52,124 nt of DNA from Neobacillus ginsengisoli (GTDB taxonomy: Bacteria > Bacillota > Bacilli > Bacillales_B > DSM-18226), in contig NZ_JAUSTW010000018.1 in the NCBI RefSeq assembly GCF_030813055.1, forward strand, positions 1 to 52,124, given 5' to 3'. Every line of letters starts with the position of its first letter. Position 1 is the stretch's first letter. Made by a program: the position numbers and the translations under genes. This document shows positions 45,648 through 52,124 of the stretch, piece by piece. The notes beneath the pieces are model-generated. The model saw only the letters and a list, made by a program, of their open reading frames with translations, was not told the DNA's origin and did not search any database.

Positions 45648-46490
45648 ATGGCAAAATTACTGATTGATAAGGTGTTAAATAATAATGTATTAATCGCTGA
45701 ACACCCTTCCTATGAAGAAGTCGTATTAATTGGCAAAGGCATAGGATTCAACCGGAAACGCGGTGACTATATAGAGATAGATGCAGTTGAAAAGCTGTTT
45801 GTATTAAAAAATGAAAAGGAACAGGAAAATTATATTAAGTTGCTTCCTTTCATTGAAAATGAATTACATGAAGTGATTATCTCTTCCATAGAATTAATTA
45901 AGCAAAGAACAAATTCGACCTTAAATGAACATATTCACGTCGCTTTAACGGACCATTTAATGTTTGCGATTACAAGAGCATCTCAGGGGATGGAAATGAA
46001 GAACCCGTTTTTAGTGGAAACAAAAGCTCTTTATAGGCGTGAATACGAAATTGCGTCAGAAATTGTTCAGCTGATTAAGGAGAAGACAGGAATTACCCTT
46101 CCTGTTGGAGAGATTGGTTTTATTGCCCTCCATATTCATTCAGCAATTACCAATAAAAATCTGTCGGAAGTAAACCAGCATTCTCAGTTGGTTAGCAGAC
46201 TGGTAGAAATGGTAGAAGAGCAGCTGGAAATTGAGATTGACCGAGAAGGCATTGATTATATGAGGCTTGTACGTCATTTGCGTTTCGCAATTGAAAGAGT
46301 AATCAAAGAGGAAAAAGTAGAAGAACCTGAAAAAATAACTTCCCTCTTGAAAGAGGAATATCCGCTATGCTATAATCTTTCATGGAAGCTCATTAAAGTG
46401 ATGCAACAAACCTTGAAAAAGAAAGTTTTCGATGCAGAAGCCGTTTATTTAACAATGCATTTGCAGCGGATTCAGAAGAAAATTAAATAG
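45648..46490 (+). CDS. glcT: BglG-family antiterminator GlcT
   Basis: A 280-aa protein with the RNA-binding domain at 1-60 (LIDKVLNNNVLIAE, EVVLIGKGIGFNRKRGD) and two PRD domains. The regulatory His residues are in LNEHIHVALTDHL and GFIALHIHSAI (PRD1) and LVRHLRFAI and YLTMHLQRI (PRD2). GlcT lets ptsG transcription continue when glucose is present and is inactivated by PtsG-linked phosphorylation otherwise. The ATG at 45648 follows AAAGAAGGG; an upstream TTG at 45570 lies in the promoter region. ptsG follows. Confidence 0.93.
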   Translation: MAKLLIDKVLNNNVLIAEHPSYEEVVLIGKGIGFNRKRGDYIEIDAVEKLFVLKNEKEQENYIKLLPFIENELHEVIISSIELIKQRTNSTLNEHIHVALTDHLMFAITRASQGMEMKNPFLVETKALYRREYEIASEIVQLIKEKTGITLPVGEIGFIALHIHSAITNKNLSEVNQHSQLVSRLVEMVEEQLEIEIDREGIDYMRLVRHLRFAIERVIKEEKVEEPEKITSLLKEEYPLCYNLSWKLIKVMQQTLKKKVFDAEAVYLTMHLQRIQKKIK

Positions 46491-46521
46491 CTATTATTTT
46501 TTACGTGTTACTGATTCGATC

Positions 46522-46615
46522 AGGCATGAGTGAAAAGTGATAATTGAAATGGAGTTTTAGGGGCAATCTATACCTATACTTTCATTCAGTTAAACTTTTA
46601 CTCATGCCTTTTTTT
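46522..46615 (+). terminator. ptsG leader terminator with overlapping antiterminator site
   Basis: AGGCATGAGTGAAAAGT (46522-46538) pairs with ACTTTTACTCATGCCT (46594-46609) with one bulge, followed by seven T. The 5' part overlaps the place where GlcT's RNA antiterminator should fold, so GlcT binding would prevent this stem. Confidence 0.85.
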
Positions 46616-46680
46616 GTTGTCTATTGTTAATAATGAAAACGCTTAATGAGCTAATTGAAAAATATTTAGGAGGCAATATT

Positions 46681-48753
46681 ATGTTTAAAAATGCTTTCGG
46701 CGTCTTGCAAAAAGTCGGAAAAGCGTTAATGTTGCCAGTTGCTATCTTGCCGGCTGCCGGGATTTTATTAGCAATTGGTAATGCGCTTCAAAACCCAACA
46801 TTACTACATCTTGCTCCGTTCCTTGATAACCACGGTGTGGCAATGGTCGCAAAAATTATGGAACAAGCAGGAAGTGTCATCTTCGGTAATCTTTCCTTAC
46901 TATTTGCAGTAGGGGTAGCCATTGGACTAGCAGGCGGAGACGGCGTTGCCGGACTTGCTGCGATTGTTGGATTCCTGATTATGAATGCAACAATGGGGAC
47001 GGCTTTAGGGATTGATGCAGCAGGTTTAGTAAAGCACCCGCAAAGCTATGCATCAGTTTTAGGTATTCCAACACTTCAAACGGGTGTATTCGGCGGTATT
47101 ATTGTCGGTATCATTGCTGCTACAATGTATAATAAATTCTTCCAAATTGAATTACCTTCCTACTTAGGATTCTTTGCAGGTAAACGTTTCGTACCAATTG
47201 TTACTGCTGCAAGTGCAGTTATCTTAGGTTTAATTATGATTGTCATTTGGCCTCCAATCCAAGCAGGCTTAAATTCATTCTCAACCAACATGGTTAATGC
47301 GAACTTAACATTATCAGCATTTATCTTCGGGGTTATTGAACGTTCGCTAATTCCTTTTGGATTGCATCATATTTTCTATGCGCCGTTCTGGTTTGAGTTT
47401 GGCAGCTATACAAATAAAGCGGGTCAAGTTATCCACGGTGACCAACATATCTTCATGGAACAAATTAAAGATGGTGTACAAAATCTAACTGCAGGTACAT
47501 TTACTACAGGTAAATATCCATTCATGATGTTTGGTCTTCCTGCTGCTGCTTTAGCAATTTATCATGAAGCAAAGCCTGAAAAGAAAGCATTTGTCGGCGG
47601 TCTTATGTTCTCAGCCGGTTTAACTTCATTCTTAACAGGTATTACAGAACCAATCGAATTCTCATTCCTTTTCGTTGCACCGGTATTATTCGGTATTCAC
47701 GCTATTTTCGCGGGACTATCATTTATGACAATGCATCTTTTAAATGTAAAAATCGGTATGACATTCTCCGGTGGATTAATTGACTATATCCTATTTGGTT
47801 TAATTAACCCGCAAACACATGCATGGCTAGTTATTCCTGTAGGTCTGGTATTTGCTGTTATCTATTACTTCGGATTCCGTTTTGCGATTCGTAAGTTCGA
47901 TCTTAAAACACCTGGACGTGAATTGGAAGAAGTTGAAGAAGAAGTACAAACTGGTAATAATAAAGCAGGCGACCTAGCTGCCAACATTTTAGATGCTATG
48001 GGCGGAAAGAAAAACATTGCCCATCTTGATGCATGTATTACTCGTTTACGCGTATCTGTTAATGATATTAAAGATGTTGATAAAAACCGTTTGAAAAAGT
48101 TAGGCGCTGCCGGTGTCCTTGAAGTAGGTAATAATATTCAAGCTATCTTTGGTCCTCGTTCTGAAACAATCAAAGGTCAAATGAAGGATATTATGGACGG
48201 AAAAGCACCTCAATTAGCTGTTGTAAAATCACCGGAAAAAGGTGTAGAACAGCAAATTGAAGAAGTGAATCCAAAAGCGCTTCAAACAGAACGAAAAGAC
48301 GAAATTTTTGTAGCACCTCTAAAAGGGGAAATCAAGCCAATTACTGAGGTGCCTGACCAAGTGTTTGCAGGAAAAATGATGGGTGACGGCTTTGCGATTG
48401 TACCAACAGAAGGAACAGTAGTTTCACCAGTTAATGGTAAAATTGTGAATCTATTCCCAACTAAACACGCGATTGGCATCCTTTCCGATGGCGGCCGTGA
48501 AATTCTTGTACACGTTGGTATTGATACAGTGAACCTTAAAGGTCAGGGCTTCGAAACATTAGTTGCAGAAAATGATACGGTTAAACGCGGTCAGCCATTA
48601 TTAAAAATGGATTTAAATTATATTAAAGAACATGCAACATCAACGATTACACCGATTGTCTTCACAAACTTAGCGGAAGGCGAAAAAATCGTTCTTGAAA
48701 AACAAGGTAACGTTGATTTGAAACAAGAAGGTATTATTAAGATTTCAAAATAA
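46681..48753 (+). CDS. ptsG: PTS glucose-specific EIICBA
   Basis: A 690-aa fused permease. EIIC spans about 1-420 with ten or so helices ([41 protein letters not shown]). EIIB has the phosphorylated Cys in [11 protein letters not shown] (about 451), and EIIA has the His in [16 protein letters not shown] (about 611). It imports and phosphorylates glucose. AGGAGGCAATATT precedes the ATG at 46681. It is controlled by the leader terminator and GlcT. Confidence 0.96.
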   Translation: MFKNAFGVLQKVGKALMLPVAILPAAGILLAIGNALQNPTLLHLAPFLDNHGVAMVAKIMEQAGSVIFGNLSLLFAVGVAIGLAGGDGVAGLAAIVGFLIMNATMGTALGIDAAGLVKHPQSYASVLGIPTLQTGVFGGIIVGIIAATMYNKFFQIELPSYLGFFAGKRFVPIVTAASAVILGLIMIVIWPPIQAGLNSFSTNMVNANLTLSAFIFGVIERSLIPFGLHHIFYAPFWFEFGSYTNKAGQVIHGDQHIFMEQIKDGVQNLTAGTFTTGKYPFMMFGLPAAALAIYHEAKPEKKAFVGGLMFSAGLTSFLTGITEPIEFSFLFVAPVLFGIHAIFAGLSFMTMHLLNVKIGMTFSGGLIDYILFGLINPQTHAWLVIPVGLVFAVIYYFGFRFAIRKFDLKTPGRELEEVEEEVQTGNNKAGDLAANILDAMGGKKNIAHLDACITRLRVSVNDIKDVDKNRLKKLGAAGVLEVGNNIQAIFGPRSETIKGQMKDIMDGKAPQLAVVKSPEKGVEQQIEEVNPKALQTERKDEIFVAPLKGEIKPITEVPDQVFAGKMMGDGFAIVPTEGTVVSPVNGKIVNLFPTKHAIGILSDGGREILVHVGIDTVNLKGQGFETLVAENDTVKRGQPLLKMDLNYIKEHATSTITPIVFTNLAEGEKIVLEKQGNVDLKQEGIIKISK

Positions 48754-48761
48754 CATTGAGG

Positions 48762-48790
48762 AGCCGGCCTAGTCTTTAGGCTGGCTTTTT
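48762..48790 (+). terminator. terminator of ptsG
   Basis: AGCCGGCCT pairs with AGGCTGGCT with one G-T pair, followed by TTTT. Confidence 0.85.
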
Positions 48791-48827
48791 AAATAAAGAT
48801 AAGAAAGCAATATTGAGCTACGATAAG

Positions 48828-48878
48828 TGTCTAGCTCCAGCACCCAGTGACTAGTGTACTTCGTTCTTCCGCTTTTCT
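48828..48878. repeat. interspersed Bacillaceae repeat, short copy 3
   Basis: TGTCTAGCTCCAGCACCCAG through GACTAGTGTACTTCG to CTTCCGCTTTTCT. It is an internally deleted form of the elements at 10584 and 41941. Confidence 0.7.
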
Positions 48879-48947
48879 ATTATGAAATTTCTTTGTTTCC
48901 ATTTATAATAGTGCAGGGATATGTTCAACAAAGAGGTGTTGTTTGTA

Positions 48948-50072
48948 TTGCGAATTAAAAAATCAGTGATTTGGATCTTTGGCGTTCTAATAGGGGTCTT
49001 GATTTTGTTTACTGCAGCTGTAATCACTTTTGGAAGTACGGTTCATTCGGATTTAAAGGGGAACATTCAGCAAAAACTCGGTGCCTTTATGGATAAAAAG
49101 GCGGATGCTAATCAATTTAATGGAGTGGTTCTCGTAGCTAAGGATGGAAAGGTGCTTTTTGAAAAAGGATATGGATTTGCAAATAGCGAAGAGGGGGTTC
49201 CTAATCAAATTGATACGGAATTCCGAATTGCATCACTAACGAAATCGTTTACTGCCGTATCCATCCTCCAGCTTGAAAATCAAGGGAAATTAAAGACATC
49301 TGATCCGATTTCAAAATACATTGCAAATTTTCCAAACGGTGATAAAATTACCATCCATGATTTGTTGACCCACAGTTCGGGGGTCGCTGATCATTTAAAA
49401 CTCACCGATACAACCCAACCTATTACGATGGCGGCATTTATCGATTTAATGAGAAAGCAAAAATTGGAGTTTAGCCCGGGATCGGAATATAAATATTCCA
49501 ACACCGGCTATATGATTCTTGCTGACATAATCGAAACTGTATCCGGAGAAAGTTATGGGGATTATTATCAAGATCATATTTTCAAACCTGCCGGCATGTA
49601 TCATACCTACTTAAGAAAAGCGGAAACTAAGAAATTTGCCCTTGGATATGAGAATATGAGGAAAATCACAGAGCGGGATGATGAAAGTCAACTCGCGGGT
49701 TACGGGGATATTATTTCAACAGTCCACGATTTACTCAAATACAATAATGCTATTCAAAACGATAAGCTTTTATCAACTTTGCAAGTAGAAAAAATGGAGA
49801 CAGGCTATATTGATAGCGCGAGCTGGGGTATTTTTAAATATGGATACGGTTGGAATGTCGCTGATAATTTTATCAGTTTCGGAAGACCCTTAATTGAGCA
49901 TAATGGCAGTTTGCCTGGTTATAAATCGGATTTAGCCGATTTTGTTAAGGATAGGGTTACAGTGATTGTTCTTTCCAACAATCATGGAACATGGAATACG
50001 GGTGAGTTATCACGGGAACTGGCATCCATTTGTCTTGGAAAACGTTTTTGGTTTTATCAAAAATACTTTTAA
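48948..50072 (+). CDS. serine beta-lactamase-like hydrolase (PbpX/class C type)
   Basis: A 374-aa membrane-anchored or secreted protein with an N-terminal helix (VIWIFGVLIGVLILFTAAVI) and a class C beta-lactamase/DD-peptidase fold. The catalytic SLTK is near residue 95, the YSN motif in KYSNTGYMIL, and HNG in IEHNGSLPGY. Members hydrolyse D-Ala bonds or esters; this one is probably a cell wall or surface hydrolase and not a resistance enzyme. The TTG at 48948 has AAAGAGGTG nine bases upstream; the ATG at 48921 is the alternative. Confidence 0.85.
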   Translation: MRIKKSVIWIFGVLIGVLILFTAAVITFGSTVHSDLKGNIQQKLGAFMDKKADANQFNGVVLVAKDGKVLFEKGYGFANSEEGVPNQIDTEFRIASLTKSFTAVSILQLENQGKLKTSDPISKYIANFPNGDKITIHDLLTHSSGVADHLKLTDTTQPITMAAFIDLMRKQKLEFSPGSEYKYSNTGYMILADIIETVSGESYGDYYQDHIFKPAGMYHTYLRKAETKKFALGYENMRKITERDDESQLAGYGDIISTVHDLLKYNNAIQNDKLLSTLQVEKMETGYIDSASWGIFKYGYGWNVADNFISFGRPLIEHNGSLPGYKSDLADFVKDRVTVIVLSNNHGTWNTGELSRELASICLGKRFWFYQKYF

Positions 50073-50080
50073 TCAAAAAA

Positions 50081-50110
50081 GGGCTTGCTCGAATAGAGTA
50101 AGCCCCTTTA
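50081..50110. terminator. bidirectional terminator between convergent genes
   Basis: GGGCTTGCTC pairs with GAGTAAGCCCC, A-rich on the left and TTT on the right. Confidence 0.85.
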
Positions 50111-50118
50111 ACTAATGT

Positions 50119-51570
50119 TTACTTGCTTTTGCGGACAATATAACCCCATTTATTGGATGCAATGATAATGAATTGATTCGCTTTTATTAATTGTTTTGTT
50201 CCTTTTCCTTTCTGAAGCAAAAGCAGCGCTTTATCCTTTTTTAAAAATTCGTTCATTCCTCCATCTTCCACCTGTGAGTCAGTATATAGCTCTGAAGTTA
50301 ACACCATATTTTGTGCCCATTTGGCAGGGCTGGATGGAAGGTGCAAAAACAAGCTGTATCCTTTCAATTTCTCTATATCGTGAATCTTTTGAATCAAATT
50401 CAGCTGTAATTTTGGCGTTGGTTTATTTAAATAAGCTTGAATCTCTCCTTCATAATGAAAGGATACAAAAAGGATTGAAGCAAGTAGGGTGATTTTTGTT
50501 CCTAATTTTTCAATTAATAGAAGTTTACTTGCAAGAACTCCGATTATAACCGATAACGGTGGATATACAGGCAAAATGTACCATCTAATTTTCGTTTTAG
50601 CTAATGAAAAAAGGAGCAAAGGAATAATCACCCATAAACAAATTCCGATCTTGTAGGAGTTTTTCTCGGATAAGAATTGTTTGAACGAGAAATCTTTATT
50701 AGCATAAACAAGTACTAAACCGTACAGGATGGCAAGCCAATAATTAAAAAACCTCCATAATATTTCAAGATAGTAAAGTGTTCCCCCTAAATGTCCTTCG
50801 ATGGTGGTGGATGATCTTTGCAGCAGGTCATAGGCAAACATATTTTTGAAAAATTCCAATCCATCATATTGATATCGAATACCTCCCCAGGCGAGAATCG
50901 GAAATACCATGCAAATTAATAGCAAAATCCAGTTTGTATGGTTAAGTCTTTTATAGGTTCCGGTAAAAAGAAGATACAACCCGATAATGATCGCGATGTT
51001 ACCTGCGTGCCAGCTTTTTGTTAAAAAGGCAAGAGCAAATCCCAGCCCTGAACCATATAGCCATTTGAGGTTGTGTTCGCAAAGTAATAGCGACATTATG
51101 GATGCGGTAAATAAAAAAACAAAAAGGGAGTCAGCATCTCCTGTTCTCGCACTGTGATTAATTAAAAATTGAGTGCATGTAGTTAATGTCAGTGTCGATA
51201 TGAGTGAGGCTAGCCTTCCGTGTTTTTTATATACAAAAATAGCTACAAGGATTATGGTTAGCATTGCGGAAAGAGCAGAGAAAAGTCGCAGTCCAAGTGC
51301 GTTGAATCCGGCTAGTTTATAACCGGCTATGTTTGCCCAAAAACTTAGTGGCGGCTTTAAGTTCCAATAATCGATATCATTCCTGTAGGTGCTAACGATA
51401 AAGTTTCCTCTTTTTAGCATTTCATAGGCACTTACCCCGTGCCTTGCTTCATCCCAGCTGGAAATTGGGAAATTTTCCAGTCTGTAAAAAATATTGTAGA
51501 AAGCGATTACCAGCAATGATAGCAATATAATGGGATAAAAGAAATTAAATTTAAGGGTTAAACGATGCAT
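50119..51570 (-). CDS. ArnT-like glycosyltransferase (GT39/GT83 type)
   Basis: A 483-aa integral membrane protein with about 11-12 helices. The first external loop holds NFPISSWDEARHGVSAYEM with the Asp-Glu pair expected for lipid-phosphate sugar transferases, followed by NLKPPLSFWANI, a typical ArnT/PMT pattern. These enzymes move a sugar from a polyprenyl phosphate to a surface acceptor. Donor and acceptor are unknown here. CAAGGAGTCTC lies upstream of the ATG on the minus strand. It stands alone between a terminator and the rRNA promoters. Confidence 0.85.
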   Translation of the reverse strand: MHRLTLKFNFFYPIILLSLLVIAFYNIFYRLENFPISSWDEARHGVSAYEMLKRGNFIVSTYRNDIDYWNLKPPLSFWANIAGYKLAGFNALGLRLFSALSAMLTIILVAIFVYKKHGRLASLISTLTLTTCTQFLINHSARTGDADSLFVFLFTASIMSLLLCEHNLKWLYGSGLGFALAFLTKSWHAGNIAIIIGLYLLFTGTYKRLNHTNWILLLICMVFPILAWGGIRYQYDGLEFFKNMFAYDLLQRSSTTIEGHLGGTLYYLEILWRFFNYWLAILYGLVLVYANKDFSFKQFLSEKNSYKIGICLWVIIPLLLFSLAKTKIRWYILPVYPPLSVIIGVLASKLLLIEKLGTKITLLASILFVSFHYEGEIQAYLNKPTPKLQLNLIQKIHDIEKLKGYSLFLHLPSSPAKWAQNMVLTSELYTDSQVEDGGMNEFLKKDKALLLLQKGKGTKQLIKANQFIIIASNKWGYIVRKSK

Positions 51571-51838
51571 AGGAGACTCCTTGTTTCGACAGATTTACAT
51601 AATATGACCGCACGTAATCCTAAAAATCACCCGGATTTCAGTTGAAATACAAATAATAGCTCTTAAGGATTATTCTTACTCAGCCCCGCTTATTTATTCT
51701 GATTCCCTTTGTTGTTGAATTTCATACAATTTTGATTTTCCGCTTAAGGAAAAAGATCGGAAGTCACAATCTATTTAATAAGTTTTCATATGTATTGCAG
51801 AGAATGTGATAAAAGATGAAATAAAAAGCAAAAAAATG

Positions 51839-51867
51839 TTGACGCAAGATAGGCAGGGTGGTAATAT
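51839..51867 (+). promoter_or_regulatory. rRNA operon promoter P1
   Basis: TTGACG, 17 bases, TAATAT, the first of two tandem promoters. Confidence 0.85.
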
Positions 51868-51930
51868 ATTAAAGCAGTCGTTAACGACCTGTTAACAACA
51901 TCAAGATTTTAAAAACATTTTAATATTTTG

Positions 51931-51959
51931 TTGACAACGAATTAACGAAATGATATATT
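51931..51959 (+). promoter_or_regulatory. rRNA operon promoter P2
   Basis: TTGACA, 17 bases, TATATT, 92 bases after P1. The start point should be near 51966. Confidence 0.88.
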
Positions 51960-51965
51960 AATAGA

Positions 51966-52124
51966 GTTGCTCCTGACGAAGAACTTAATTTAAAAAAACG
52001 TCTTATGTTCGGGCAATTCAAATGATATTATTGTTCTTTGAAAACTAAACAAACAAAATCGTGCAAACAAACAATAACTATCAGTGAATCTTTCGTATGA
52101 AAGTGAAGCTGAGCCAACGTAACT
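51966..52124 (+). other. rRNA operon leader
   Basis: The TTCTTTGAAAACTAAACAAA segment (52032 on) is the leader found before Bacillus 16S rRNA genes. The 16S gene itself must begin beyond the window. The stretch 51571-51838 upstream shows no gene. Confidence 0.8.

Noticed and set aside
48948..50072. True antibiotic resistance beta-lactamase
   Set aside because: Motifs fit a broad serine hydrolase family and the context is housekeeping; resistance cannot be claimed.

Overview
The window is a chromosomal segment of a low-GC Gram-positive endospore former of the family Bacillaceae. The evidence is the gene order (tsaE-tsaB-rimI-tsaD, an ABC-F gene, moaC, rex, ydiK-ydiL, groES-groEL), which follows the Bacillus subtilis ydi region, plus strong AGGAGG-type ribosome sites, TTG/GTG starts, a CIRCE operator, YjcZ-type spore peptides and purine riboswitches. 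It begins in the 3' end of a 5S rRNA gene and ends in the promoter and leader of a second rRNA operon. I cannot name the species. Compared with my memory of B. subtilis, thiL and tatAy-tatCy are missing from their usual places.

Layout. 1-600: 5S rRNA, tRNA-fMet and tRNA-Asp, with a duplicated tRNA 5' end carrying foreign sequence. 637-3279: tRNA t6A synthesis genes and rimI. 3309-3475: a dense cluster of DnaA boxes, then the ABC-F gene on the minus strand. 5775-9593: moaC, rex, a yhbD-bacE-bacF bactofilin group and a decayed MFS transporter. 9632-12967: ydiK, ydiL, then groES-groEL under CIRCE control.

12845-32818 is a genomic island of about 20 kb inserted in the 3' end of groEL. A 99-bp perfect copy of the groEL 3' end lies at 32715-32813, so the two copies look like attL and attR. 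A tyrosine integrase sits directly inside the left end, with its start at the foot of a terminator that closes the groEL transcript. The island carries an RNase H-like protein, a GIY-YIG nuclease, a broken integrase-like gene, a structured attenuator-like RNA with a five-codon leader peptide, a 393-aa unknown protein, an AIPR-like protein, a three-gene operon of small unknown proteins, the relic tail of a second hsdS, an unassigned two-gene operon, a complete type I restriction-modification system (hsdR, hsdM, hsdS), a serine resolvase with dyad sites, a decayed DUF6884-like gene, a DUF3800 protein, a 29-bp perfect hairpin and a degenerate tRNA-Ile. No phage structural or conjugation genes are visible. 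I read it as an integrative defence island that has been reshuffled.

32819-37342: intergenic repeats, two YjcZ-type mini-proteins, a 185-bp MITE-like element with an 8-bp target duplication, and a three-gene operon (FMN-binding protein, ApbE flavin transferase, RnfD/NqrB-like membrane protein) behind a structured leader. 37503-41900: a MoxR-DUF58-transglutaminase operon. 42079-45491: guaA and pbuG, each behind its own guanine-type riboswitch. 45648-48753: glcT and ptsG with an antiterminator site between them. 48948-51570: a serine hydrolase and an ArnT-like glycosyltransferase. 51839 onward: tandem rRNA promoters.

The most interesting features are the groEL-targeting island, its unassigned small-gene operons beside recognised defence genes, the leader-peptide RNA near 15.8 kb, the hsdS relic, and the DnaA-box cluster.
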